Below, piece by piece: positions 51,026 to 59,475 of a stretch of 64,000 bases of DNA. How positions within the stretch are numbered: the first letter of the stretch is position 1; the number at the start of each line of letters is the position of its first letter. The DNA is taken from contig OY969110.1 of NCBI GenBank assembly GCA_963697995.1, positions 806,001 to 870,000 on the forward strand, in the 5' to 3' direction. The DNA comes from MFD00082-c5 sp963697995 (GTDB lineage: Bacteria; Chlamydiota; Chlamydiia; Chlamydiales; JAJFMB01). The notes under the pieces were generated by a model. The model saw nothing but the letters and a program-made list of their open reading frames with translations, ran no database searches and was not told where the DNA came from. A program made the position numbers and the translations under genes.

Positions 51026-52108
51026 TTAAGCAACCGTGATTTCTTTCGCAAGGTACACATCCTGAATGGCATGAAAAAATTTTATCCCCTCTTCCATTGG
51101 CCTCTGAAAAGTCTTCCTTCCAGAAATAAGCCCCATGCCGCCAGCCCTTTTATTGATAATGGCTGTTGTTAATACCTCGGCAAAATCCCCTTTTCCTGCT
51201 GATTCGCCCCCCGAATTGATGAGTCCAATCCTTCCCGAAAATCCATTCAGTACTTGGTAGCGGCATAAGTCTATAGGATGATCTGTTGAAAGTTCCGAGT
51301 ACATCTTCTCTGAGTATTTTCCAAAACCTTTTTGTTGCCGATTGATGGCAGCATACCCACCATTTAGGGTAGGAAGTTTTTGTTTGATGATATCGGCCTC
51401 AATTGTTGCACCTAAATAGTTGGCCTGACCTGTCAGATCGGCGCTTGTGTGGTAGTCGACTCCATCGACTTTAAAGGCATTATTTCTTAAGTAACACCAC
51501 AAAATTGTTGCAAGCCCAAGCTCGTGGGCATAAGCAAACGCTTTTGAAACCTCTTGAATTTGTCTGTGGGAGGTTTCAGAACCGAAGTAAATTGTCGCCC
51601 CAACCGCTACAGCGCCCATGTCAAATGCTTGCTTTACCCCTGCAAACAGAATTTGGTCGTAAGTATTTGGAAAGCTTAAGAGCTCGTTGTGGTTAAGTTT
51701 TAAAATAAAGGGGATTTTGTGAGCGTATTTTCTTGCAACAGAGCCTAAAATTCCAAGTGTTGAGGCCACTGCATTACATCCCCCTTCGATTGCAAGTTTC
51801 ACGATATTCTCAGGGTCAAAGTAGGCCGGATTTGGAGCGAAGGAAGCGCCCGCTGAGTGTTCAACCCCTTGATCGACGGGTAAAATCGATAAATAACCGG
51901 TATTTGCTAGACGTCCAGAATTAAATAGGGTCGCTAAATTTCTCAAAACGGGAACAGAGCGATCTGTTGGAGAAAAAAGCCTATCGATATTGTCAGGACC
52001 TGGTAAGTGGAGGCTCTCTTTCGGAATTTTGGTGCAGGTGTAGTTTAAGAGGGCTTCTCCCTCATTGCCGAGTAGAGCTCTGATTTGATTGAGAATAGTG
52101 CTGGCCAA
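51026..52108 (-). CDS. fbaB: Class I fructose-bisphosphate aldolase, DhnA type
   Basis: Splits fructose 1,6-bisphosphate in glycolysis. DQGVEHSAGASF is typical of the archaeal-type class I family, and the Schiff-base lysine lies in PFILKLNH. GDFAE and MGLISGRKTFQRP form the phosphate-binding region. GGAGG is directly followed by TTG (52114), so that TTG cannot be the start; the TTG at 52108 has proper spacing. Chlamydia also use this aldolase type. Confidence 0.92.
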   Translation of the reverse strand: MASTILNQIRALLGNEGEALLNYTCTKIPKESLHLPGPDNIDRLFSPTDRSVPVLRNLATLFNSGRLANTGYLSILPVDQGVEHSAGASFAPNPAYFDPENIVKLAIEGGCNAVASTLGILGSVARKYAHKIPFILKLNHNELLSFPNTYDQILFAGVKQAFDMGAVAVGATIYFGSETSHRQIQEVSKAFAYAHELGLATILWCYLRNNAFKVDGVDYHTSADLTGQANYLGATIEADIIKQKLPTLNGGYAAINRQQKGFGKYSEKMYSELSTDHPIDLCRYQVLNGFSGRIGLINSGGESAGKGDFAEVLTTAIINKRAGGMGLISGRKTFQRPMEEGIKFFHAIQDVYLAKEITVA

Positions 52109-52165
52109 GGGCAACCTCCAAAATTTTTAATTCACTCTATACTCTATTTTATTTTAAGTAAATCC

Positions 52166-52217
52166 CTAGTACAGTTTAACAAAATTTTCCGTAAAAACCT
52201 TTGTTAAACTCTACTAG
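52166..52217. promoter_or_regulatory. Near-perfect 18-base dyad upstream of the aldolase gene
   Basis: Left arm CTAGTACAGTTTAACAAA (52166-52183) and right arm TTTGTTAAACTCTACTAG (52200-52217) differ at one pair, with a 16-base loop. It covers the stop of the methyltransferase gene and ends about 57 bases from the fba start. No T-run follows on either strand, so an operator is at least as likely as a terminator. Confidence 0.55.
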
Positions 52218-52836
52218 TGTGTACATGAAAAACCCTTGCAGGGGGTAGGTTTGAAAAGATGGGACGCACTTTAAAGTGTCTTTTTTTCAGAAAATTCTCT
52301 TTAACCCGCTTTATTCCGTTTAAACGCTTAAAGTGATTAATTTGCCGAAAAAGTTTACAATACGCAATCCTGGCATTTAAACCTTGATACTCAAAATAGG
52401 TTAAAATCCCGTTTGTATTGAGAAGTTTTTTAAATTGCCTATAGATTTCGATCACAAGAGGTGTGTCGAAATTTGTAAGAGGTAAGCTAGAGACGATGTG
52501 GGTATATTTTTTGTTTGTTTGAAATTTTTCTATCCCGACTTCGTGAATTTTTACTTGGTGTGCCTTTCCCGACTCATTGACTAATATCCTAAGATTTTTT
52601 GCAAACTCCGGATGAATTTCGACAATATCGAGGGTGTCTCCCTGCTTTAATTGAGAGAGGATATCTTTTGTAATAACCCCAGTTCCAGCCCCGACTTCGA
52701 GGATATGTTTTTTCTCTTCCTGGCTTTGAGCAATTGAAGTCGTCATCTCTTTTACAAGATAATCAGAGCTTGGCCAAACCGAACCGACTGTTTGAAAATC
52801 ATTTAAGAAAGCTTTGAAAAATGAAAGATAAGTCAT
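52204..52836 (-). CDS. PmtA-like SAM-dependent methyltransferase
   Basis: A small class I methyltransferase: motif I is ILEVGAGTGVITKDIL, then IVEIHPEFAKNL, HIVSSLPLTNF (the NPP-like motif) and the C-terminal VRPIFSNLPPARVFHV, which resembles phospholipid N-methyltransferases and the KsgA family. FFKAFLNDFQTVGSVWPSSDYL at the N-terminus is typical of PmtA, so phosphatidylethanolamine methylation is the best guess. The ATG at 52836 has AAGGAG eight bases upstream. Confidence 0.75.
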   Translation of the reverse strand: MTYLSFFKAFLNDFQTVGSVWPSSDYLVKEMTTSIAQSQEEKKHILEVGAGTGVITKDILSQLKQGDTLDIVEIHPEFAKNLRILVNESGKAHQVKIHEVGIEKFQTNKKYTHIVSSLPLTNFDTPLVIEIYRQFKKLLNTNGILTYFEYQGLNARIAYCKLFRQINHFKRLNGIKRVKENFLKKRHFKVRPIFSNLPPARVFHVHTSRV

Positions 52837-52932
52837 GATCAAGAACTCCTTTTGGTCGTGTCTCAAGCACAAAAGTTTGCCAAATTTTATCATTTATGTA
52901 TATAATAACTTAAAAAATTAAGGTTTCCTATA

Positions 52933-53640
52933 ATGTTAAAAGTTATTTTTTGTCTTTTTTGTTTTTATCCTTTGTTTGGTGCTATTGAAGATACTCCCAG
53001 GCTTTCTTTAAGGGCAGAGGGGGTTGTTAAAAAGAGCGCTGACCTTGTTAAGTTAAGCGTAGGGGTCACCTCCGAAGGGGAGACATCGAAGAAGGCTTTA
53101 GAAGAGAACAGCAAAAAGATGGCAAAAGTTGTGGAGTCTTTAAAGGGTTTACCTTTAAAGAGTTTGAAGTTTGAAACAGGTTCGTTTTCAATTCAGCCTC
53201 GCTATAAGCCAAAACCTTTAAAAACCTCTCTTGAGTGGAAGCCTCAAATTGAGGCGTATCAAGTGCAAAACACGTTAAATATCGCTTTAGAGGAGCTTGA
53301 GGCCTTGCCTGAGTTAATCGATACTTTAGTGGATGTGGGAGCCAATGCGGTGGGAGATTTGCAATTTGTGTTAAAAAACCAGGAAACGGAGCGGCAAAAA
53401 GCGATTGAATTGGCTTTTGAGAGAGGTAAAAAAGATGCTTTAGACCTCTCAAATGCAGCCGGGCAAAATTTAAAGAAAATCTTATTTCTCTCACTAGATG
53501 ATTCTTTTGTGACCCCTTTTATGATGAAGAGTGGCGCTCTTTTTGCAAGGAGCGGGGATCTTCCTGCTATTCAAATAGGAGAGGTTGAGGTGAGAGCCTC
53601 AGTCAATCTCATCTATGAGATATCTTCAAAAGTCGATTGA
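52933..53640 (+). CDS. SIMPL (DUF541) domain secreted protein
   Basis: Signal peptide 1-16 (LKVIFCLFCFYPLFGA), then the SIMPL pattern: LRAEGVVKKSADLVKLSVGVTSEG, NSKKMAKVVESLKG, FSIQPRYKPKP, YQVQNTLNIALEELEALPELIDTLVDVGANAVGDLQF, RKKDALDLSNAAGQ. The family is periplasmic or outer-membrane associated, with roles in stress and signalling in other bacteria. Length 235 aa. It converges with a frameshifted secreted protein gene, overlapping by 15 bases. Confidence 0.85.
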   Translation: MLKVIFCLFCFYPLFGAIEDTPRLSLRAEGVVKKSADLVKLSVGVTSEGETSKKALEENSKKMAKVVESLKGLPLKSLKFETGSFSIQPRYKPKPLKTSLEWKPQIEAYQVQNTLNIALEELEALPELIDTLVDVGANAVGDLQFVLKNQETERQKAIELAFERGKKDALDLSNAAGQNLKKILFLSLDDSFVTPFMMKSGALFARSGDLPAIQIGEVEVRASVNLIYEISSKVD

Positions 53641-54124
53641 TTGAATACCGATTAAAAGACCGGCTATTCGTCTAGGTTTTAAGGTGAGCTTGTGGATCTG
53701 TTTTTTATCAGGTGTTGAAGTGTAAAGCCCCCATGTTTCATTCTCTTTTGCAAGCTCTAATGTTATCGCTTTATAACTCATAGTTAAGCCGTTATGTAAG
53801 TATTTGACATGGATTTTACCCCCTTTGTTCTCCTCAAAGTTTGGGCAACTCATCGAAATCACATCTTTTCCCTTGATCTTGGCTAAAACAACATCCCCTT
53901 TTTTTAGCGATTCTGTCGGGTATTGAGTCTCTAAGGCTTCGTGTTTTCTCACAAGAACAGTCGTTTTTTTCTCGTGGTTTATGTGAAGAATGAGTTCGTG
54001 TATCGCATTGTTTTGAGGTTCGACAATCACTTGAGCAAGTTTTATCTTTGAAACAGCCGTTTCTTTCGAAATCTCTTCTCCATAAAGAAGGGTTGTAACA
54101 AAGTAGAAAAAGTGTTGCTCTCAT
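53626..54124 (-). pseudogene. Secreted protein of unknown function with a frameshift in its signal peptide
   Basis: The main frame (53626-54030, 134 aa) has no start codon upstream of GTG at 54030, yet continues open for 24 codons back to a TGA. In the next frame the ATG at 54124 begins MRATLFLL. Removing one base from the run of five A (plus strand, 54107-54111) joins them into MRATLFYFVTTLLYGEEI, a normal signal peptide leading into SKETAVSKIKLAQV. So the gene is either disrupted, phase-variable through the run, or misread here. The mature part is beta-rich with no known domain. Confidence 0.6.
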
Positions 54125-54155
54125 AAATTTTATCCTGTAGCAGAAAATTTATTTT

Positions 54156-54941
54156 TTACCAAGAGGCGTTTGGAGGCATCGAGCAGAGGATAGCATCGGG
54201 GTTGCCTCCCGATAAAAAACCAAACTTTGTGCCTCTATCGTAGAGAAGATTAAACTCAACGTAAGAGGCGCGGTATTTTTGTTGAATGAGTTTCTCCTCC
54301 TCTCCAAAAGAAGTCAACACCCTTTTTTCTAAGATGGGTATATAGGTGTCGAGAAAACTTGAACCAACAGCTTTCCAGATTTCAAAATGGTGAGGAGATG
54401 ATGCTGGAAAGTGATCAAAAAAAAGTCCTCCAACCCCTCTTTCTCTATTGCGGTGAGGGATGAAGAAATATTTGGCAGCTTCCTGACTCCAATTTTTATA
54501 GAACTCATCGCCGAAGGGTTGAAGTGTCGCTTTTGCTGTATTGTGAAAATGGGCAGTATCCTCTTCAAAAGGAAATCCCATGGGGGTTAAATCGTATCCC
54601 CCTCCAAACCACGTTTTTTTTTCAGTTTCGATATAGCGCACATTCATGTGAACGGTTGGGGCGTAAGGGTTTTTCATATGGGTGATTAGGCTAACACCTG
54701 TTGCAAAAAAAGCGCCTTCAGCATCATTCATCGGAAATTTATCCCCTGAGACAGCTGACCAGTTCACCGCAGCCTTTTCAAAAACATCTCCCCGAATAAG
54801 GCTGATTTCCCCTCCCCCACCTGTTTTGTGTTCCCAAGCCGTTTTTTGAAATTTGTGTTTTTCTTCAAAGGTTTCGAAACGGGAAACGATCGAATCCCTT
54901 AAGTTTTTTAAGTAACTAATCACTTCGTTTTTTGTAGGCAT
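54156..54941 (-). CDS. hemF: Oxygen-dependent coproporphyrinogen III oxidase
   Basis: Haem biosynthesis step using O2. Family motifs: GGGGEISLIRGDVFEKAAVN, VHMNVRYIE, WFGGGYDLTPMG, HFHNTAKATL, FIPHRNRERGVGGLFFDHF, YRASYVEFNLLYDRGTKFG and the C-terminal SMPP. It ends at residue 261, about 30-40 residues short of the usual C-terminus after SMPPxxxW, where an RDW-type tail normally follows; no continuation is seen in another frame. Classical Chlamydia rely on the oxygen-independent enzyme, so this gene points to an aerobic host niche. Confidence 0.88.
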   Translation of the reverse strand: MPTKNEVISYLKNLRDSIVSRFETFEEKHKFQKTAWEHKTGGGGEISLIRGDVFEKAAVNWSAVSGDKFPMNDAEGAFFATGVSLITHMKNPYAPTVHMNVRYIETEKKTWFGGGYDLTPMGFPFEEDTAHFHNTAKATLQPFGDEFYKNWSQEAAKYFFIPHRNRERGVGGLFFDHFPASSPHHFEIWKAVGSSFLDTYIPILEKRVLTSFGEEEKLIQQKYRASYVEFNLLYDRGTKFGFLSGGNPDAILCSMPPNASW

Positions 54942-54983
54942 AAACAGAATTTTTGTTATAGTGAAAGAAAATTTAGGTGTTGT

Positions 54984-56168
54984 ATGTACGGAACCATTTT
55001 TTCCATTTTGATAGCTTTAGTCCTTCTTTTCAATCCTTTTCAAAAAAATCTCATACCGGATGGTTCCCTAATGGGACTGACCCTGATTATTGTCGCATCC
55101 CTTTTTGTGGTGTTACAGGTTTTGATTAAATCGCAATTTATGATGCCACTATTGCAGGCCGAGCACAAATTTACTCCGAAAATCTCATCGCTTTATAGAA
55201 GTGATTCTTCTCTTAAGTTTTCAACTTTTTGGTTCTTTTTCTTTGTGTTAATCTCATACGCTTTGGCCGTCGATCTTTTATTTTTAAAGGTTTTGCCCCC
55301 CATTGTGGCTCTTGCTGTTTGGCTCATCTTTTTAGGAATTAGCATCGACCTTATTTATCATAATTTAAACCGCTTACAAGAGTTTTTAGATCCCTTTTTT
55401 GTTACAGATGCATTGGCTAATCAAGGAATTAAGCAAATCCAAACTGAAGACACAAAAGGGCTTTGCAGCTCAATCGATGCCTTGACGGAGATTGCGACAA
55501 AAGGTCTTGACAGATCGAGTCTCTCTTTAACAAACGATGCCTTGGGTCAGACAGTCCCTCTAATTAAAATGCTTTTTGCTCAAGGTAAGAATGCTGGAAG
55601 CAATTTATCAAACGATGAGCTTCTTTTTCCTCTTTTTTATTTACTCGAAAGGTTTGAATTCGTAGGGGACAAGGCCGTTCATTTAAAAACCGAGCCCTCT
55701 TTAGTGCACTTAGTCAATGTTTTGGGAAAATTAACTGTTGTTGCAGCTGAGTTTGACCCATCAGTTGCCATTTATCCGCTTCAAACAATCGGTAGAATTG
55801 TGGCAGAAGCTCAAAATGAGGGATTGATGGAGGTGGTGAATAAGGCTACTTGCACTCTTGTTGGAGTAGCAAGTGAGATCGTCAATAAAATCGATTTAAC
55901 TTATCTTGAAATTAAAGATCCTTTCTTCCAATTGATTCATGAACTTGAGGAGATCTTAAAAGAGGAGTTTAAGCAAGACAAGACGATCAATATTCAACTG
56001 CTAAAACAACCATTTCAAGAAATTTTAGCTCTCTTCCAAAAAGAGAAGCTTCAAAACCACAAAGATACGCCTGAGATTGTAAGGGAACTTTCTCGCATTT
56101 TAGGGGAGTTTTCCGAGCTTGATGTGATTATGAGAACAATGCCTCCTTCGGAATTTCGATCACAATAA
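54984..56168 (+). CDS. Membrane protein with large cytoplasmic helical domain
   Basis: 394 residues with about four hydrophobic segments in the first 125 (FSILIALVLLFNPF, LIIVASLFVVLQVLI, WFFFFVLISYALAVDLL, VALAVWLIFLGISIDLI) and then a helical, acidic region without motif. No family recognised. It is divergent from hemF with 42 bases between. The 3' end overlaps the pseudouridine synthase gene by 41 bases. Confidence 0.65.
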   Translation: MYGTIFSILIALVLLFNPFQKNLIPDGSLMGLTLIIVASLFVVLQVLIKSQFMMPLLQAEHKFTPKISSLYRSDSSLKFSTFWFFFFVLISYALAVDLLFLKVLPPIVALAVWLIFLGISIDLIYHNLNRLQEFLDPFFVTDALANQGIKQIQTEDTKGLCSSIDALTEIATKGLDRSSLSLTNDALGQTVPLIKMLFAQGKNAGSNLSNDELLFPLFYLLERFEFVGDKAVHLKTEPSLVHLVNVLGKLTVVAAEFDPSVAIYPLQTIGRIVAEAQNEGLMEVVNKATCTLVGVASEIVNKIDLTYLEIKDPFFQLIHELEEILKEEFKQDKTINIQLLKQPFQEILALFQKEKLQNHKDTPEIVRELSRILGEFSELDVIMRTMPPSEFRSQ

Positions 56169-56751
56169 GCTCTTTAGTCGTGGGGTGTGTAAAGCTTAAC
56201 TTGGTATGCATAAGAGCCACAACCCCTTGCTTTTTTGCGCCATATTTCACATCCCCTTGTATGGGGCAGGAAATAGCTGCAAATTGGGCTCGAATCTGGT
56301 GATAACGCCCTGTTTCAAGCTTTATCGTGACTAAAAGTCCCTCAGCCTCATAAGAGAGAATCGCTTCTTTGTAGTTAGGTTTTTTGGTTTCTGAGACTTT
56401 AGACTTAAACGAATCGTGCTTTAAATAGTGTCTTAAAGTCCCTTTTTTTTGAGGGGGGGCTTTTTCAAGAAGCGCTGTGTAAATTTTTTCGATTCTTCCC
56501 TCTCTCATCTCCTCATTTAAGCGGTTAAGGGCTTTGCTAGTCTTTGCAAAAAGAACAATACCAGAAACTGCCTTGTCGAGGCGGTGAATGGCGTGTAGAT
56601 ACACTTCCCCCTCTTTTTTATCTCGAACTTTGATGAACGATTTGACAACCTCTTCAAGACTTGTCGCATGCCCTTCTGTTTTTTGAGTGGGAATGTTATC
56701 CCACTTAAAAACGGCTATGAGATGGTTATCTTCGTAAAGAATATTTAGCAA
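56128..56751 (-). CDS. RluA/RluD-family pseudouridine synthase
   Basis: Isomerises uridine in rRNA or tRNA. LHAIHRLDKAVSGIVLFAKT carries the catalytic Asp, KIYTALL and ETGRYHQIRAQFA are the other family motifs. No S4 domain at 207 aa, so it belongs to the small tRNA/rRNA types. The start is a TTG at 56751 in the end of the methyltransferase gene. Target not determinable here. Confidence 0.88.
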   Translation of the reverse strand: MLNILYEDNHLIAVFKWDNIPTQKTEGHATSLEEVVKSFIKVRDKKEGEVYLHAIHRLDKAVSGIVLFAKTSKALNRLNEEMREGRIEKIYTALLEKAPPQKKGTLRHYLKHDSFKSKVSETKKPNYKEAILSYEAEGLLVTIKLETGRYHQIRAQFAAISCPIQGDVKYGAKKQGVVALMHTKLSFTHPTTKELIVIEIPKEALFS

Positions 56752-57542
56752 CTTCTCTGCCTCACCACTTCAAAGAGCAGAAGGGTTGTCGCTGTGGCGA
56801 CATTAAGAGAGTCTGCAACCCCCATCATAGGGATTTTTACTTTAAGATCCGCCTCTTTCATCCATTTGTCTGTCAAACCGACCTGCTCTGTGCCAACAAT
56901 TAAGGCTAAGGGTTGTTTTAAATCGACTTCTGTGTAGAGTTTTTCGGCATGGGGTGTGGCGGCAAGAGTTTTAATGTTGTGTTGTTTAAAATAGGCGAGG
57001 GTCTCTTCCGTTGTGGCCTCTAGAGTTTGTACAGTGAAAAGGGTTCCAACGCTTGCTCTTACGACATTTGGATTAAATAGGTCGGTTTTTTTGTCGCAAA
57101 CGATGAGGGCATCGACACCTGCTGCATCTGAGGAGCGCAAAATAGTGCCTAAATTGCCCGGCTTTTCGATCCCTTCTGCCACAATAAAGAAAGGGTTTTC
57201 TTTTAGTTTTAAACTGTTTAGATCGAAATGGGTTTGAGGGGCAATACCCAAAAGCCCATCGGGGCGATCTCTATAGGAGAGTTTTTCAAAAACGTGGGGA
57301 GCCACTTCAATGATTTCGGCTTGAGAGGCTTTAAACTCCTCTATCAAAGAGTGTTCATTCACTCCGAGAAAAAACGATTCGCAGACAAAAAGGGTAAAAA
57401 GTTTAATCCCCCCCTGTTTTGCCCTTAAAAGCTCTCGATACCCCTCGATCAGAAATGTTTGGGTCTCATCTCGGTCGCGTCGGTCTCTTAAACGGCAAGC
57501 GGCTTTTACTTTAGGATTTTGAAGGCTTGTGATAAGACTCAT
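56745..57542 (-). CDS. TrmH/SpoU-family RNA methyltransferase
   Basis: Starts at the ATG at 57542, overlapping the previous stop as ATGA. Motif 1 is EGIEKPGNLGTILRSSDAAG, motif 2 LALIVGTEQVGLT and motif 3 IPMMGVADSLNVATATTLLLFEVVRQR. The N-terminus ITSLQNPKVKAACRLRDRRDRDETQTFLIEG is the substrate-binding domain common to 23S rRNA ribose methyltransferases. Paralogue of the gene at 24037-24744. Confidence 0.9.
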   Translation of the reverse strand: MSLITSLQNPKVKAACRLRDRRDRDETQTFLIEGYRELLRAKQGGIKLFTLFVCESFFLGVNEHSLIEEFKASQAEIIEVAPHVFEKLSYRDRPDGLLGIAPQTHFDLNSLKLKENPFFIVAEGIEKPGNLGTILRSSDAAGVDALIVCDKKTDLFNPNVVRASVGTLFTVQTLEATTEETLAYFKQHNIKTLAATPHAEKLYTEVDLKQPLALIVGTEQVGLTDKWMKEADLKVKIPMMGVADSLNVATATTLLLFEVVRQRSC

Positions 57543-58384
57543 GCTCTCCACCTCGCAAAAGTGCCACTTGGAAGAGGAGGAACTCCCTCTTTTCCGGTCA
57601 AACACATCTCGCCGAAATCGATGGTACCCCCATACTCTTTCATGGTGTTTTTAACGAGATGGTGGTTGATCAGCGGTGAAAATCCGGGAGTATGGCACGA
57701 GAAGAGAAGGAATTTGGGGTTATCGCTTAAAAGCTCTTTGCAAAGAGAGAGCAGTTCAATCACATCGCTCTCAATTTTAAACACTTCTCCCTTTTTGCCC
57801 CTCCCAAAACTGGGGGGGTCGAGAAGGATCCCATCGTAGGAAGCGCCTCTTTTGACTTCCCTCTTTAAAAATTTAAAGACGTCATCGACAATCCATCTAA
57901 TGGGGGCTGACTCTAACCCATTCACTTGAGCATTCTCTCTTGCCCAGCTGACCATCCCATGGGAGGCGTCGAGATGACAAACAGAGGCTCCTGTTTTAGC
58001 TGCCGCAAGAGTCGCTCCCCCGGAGTAGGCAAAAAGGTTTAAGATCGAATCGGCCTTTTGGCAAGTCTCTTGAAGCCACTTCCAAAACGGTTTTTGCTCT
58101 GGAAAGATCCCTAAGTGACCAAAATCGGTGGGTTTTAGAATGAACTTGATCCCTTCCACTTCGATCACCCAAGGGCGGCTCTGATCGATCGGTTTAAGCC
58201 ATTGGCTATACCCTTCTCTTGTGAACCTGGCATCAGCTTTTTCCCATTCACTTGAAGGAAGGAGCGGTGAAAAGACTGCTTGAGAGCAGGGGCGGACAAA
58301 AGTATACGGCCCAAACCGTTCAAATTTTTGCCCAAATCCACTATCTATAAGTTCGTATGTTTTTTCAGTCATAGTCATTATCAT
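57539..58384 (-). CDS. RlmI/RlmK-like rRNA methyltransferase
   Basis: Class I methyltransferase with SAM motif LNLFAYSGGATLAAAKTGA, LDASHGMVSWARENAQVNGL and catalytic LLDPPSFGRGKKGEVF, as in RlmI-type m5C enzymes. No PUA domain is present. I start it at 58384, where the ATG overlaps the lipase stop (ATGA); ATGs at 58378 and 58372 are alternatives. Third gene of the kinase-lipase unit. Confidence 0.82.
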   Translation of the reverse strand: MIMTMTEKTYELIDSGFGQKFERFGPYTFVRPCSQAVFSPLLPSSEWEKADARFTREGYSQWLKPIDQSRPWVIEVEGIKFILKPTDFGHLGIFPEQKPFWKWLQETCQKADSILNLFAYSGGATLAAAKTGASVCHLDASHGMVSWARENAQVNGLESAPIRWIVDDVFKFLKREVKRGASYDGILLDPPSFGRGKKGEVFKIESDVIELLSLCKELLSDNPKFLLFSCHTPGFSPLINHHLVKNTMKEYGGTIDFGEMCLTGKEGVPPLPSGTFARWRA

Positions 58385-59475
58385 ACAAGATTTGGTATTT
58401 CTTTTTGGTGACGAGAGCAATAATAAGAAACAGCACGATGCCAAATAACTCTTATCGATCCAAGCTGCGAGTATTGGGGATCGGTATAGTTTGCAAAAAG
58501 TAACCGAGAAACGATCAAAAGAGCAGAAAATGCAATAAAAGGAATGGTTGAGAGGGCTCTTTGAAGATACGCGGGCATCCTAATCTTTATCCTTTTTTCT
58601 TTGATTTCCCCTTCTTTGTCCAGTAGGGAAATCCTGTGATTGAGGCTTCTTCTTTTAAACGGGGTTTTGTTTTTGAGTCGAATCTCATCGAAGGGTTTAG
58701 GGGTCACAGAGAGATCTTTTCCAATCCTTGCGTGTCCCATTTCTGAGATGTCGTCTTTGGGATGATAGGTGATTTTAGGCTTCTCTTTTAATTGATCCCA
58801 TTTTTTTTTGTAAAAAGTACTAACACCAACACCTGCGTGAGTTTCGGTATAACTAACTTTTGTAGCATTGTCGATGGCTGCGTAAGTAGCAAAGGCCGCC
58901 CCTAAGCTGTGACCTGTAATGATCACTTGTTGATTTTGGGTATCACACCACTTCTTTATTTTTGAGGCGCTCCATTTGTACGTCAGATGCCCCACTCCCA
59001 TTGGATCAAGATCGGCAACGAGCGTAGCTAAAGCTCCTCTTCCCGCCGGGTAAAAGGAGCAGCCTCTAAAAAGAAGGATCGAGTGGGAATTTTTAGCTGT
59101 TAAACCAAATGCATTTAGTCCAAAACCTAAAGGGATCTCTTCGATATTATAGGTAACCATCTTGTTATTGATTGGCAAATAAATAGTTTCATTTTTTAAC
59201 GTTAAGTGGTACACCTGTCCTCGAGCAAGCTGTTCTAAAACAAGGGGCATCTCATCTCTTAAGTTATGCTCTCTAATTCTATTTAAATTATTTTGTATAT
59301 GTTTTTTCTCAAGAGGATCTAGTTGATGCTCTTTGATGGCCGTTGAAACAAGGGCTGGATGAAAAAGAGTTTCCGTCTGTGGCAAAGACGTGACATGGTG
59401 AGGTAAATTTTGTATAGGTGTTACCATCCGGAAGATTGTAACAGATTGATGACTTTTTGAACAATAGAGACTCAC
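58381..59475 (-). CDS. Class 3 lipase-like protein with C-terminal membrane segment
   Basis: Starts with GTG at 59475, overlapping the kinase stop (GTGA), or with the ATG at 59427. ITGHSLGAAFATYAA is the nucleophile elbow with Ser190; LLFRGCSF and the downstream Asp/His (PKDDISEMGHARIG) complete a lipase_3 layout. A membrane segment near the C-terminus (TIPFIAFSALLIVSRLLF) leaves a short tail. Such enzymes in intracellular bacteria may act on host lipids; secretion is not shown by the sequence. Confidence 0.78.
   Translation of the reverse strand: MSLYCSKSHQSVTIFRMVTPIQNLPHHVTSLPQTETLFHPALVSTAIKEHQLDPLEKKHIQNNLNRIREHNLRDEMPLVLEQLARGQVYHLTLKNETIYLPINNKMVTYNIEEIPLGFGLNAFGLTAKNSHSILLFRGCSFYPAGRGALATLVADLDPMGVGHLTYKWSASKIKKWCDTQNQQVIITGHSLGAAFATYAAIDNATKVSYTETHAGVGVSTFYKKKWDQLKEKPKITYHPKDDISEMGHARIGKDLSVTPKPFDEIRLKNKTPFKRRSLNHRISLLDKEGEIKEKRIKIRMPAYLQRALSTIPFIAFSALLIVSRLLFANYTDPQYSQLGSIRVIWHRAVSYYCSRHQKEIPNLV

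Noticed and set aside
53066..53494. 142-residue minus-strand frame
   Set aside because: Shadow of the SIMPL-domain gene; no ribosome-binding site and no conserved motif.
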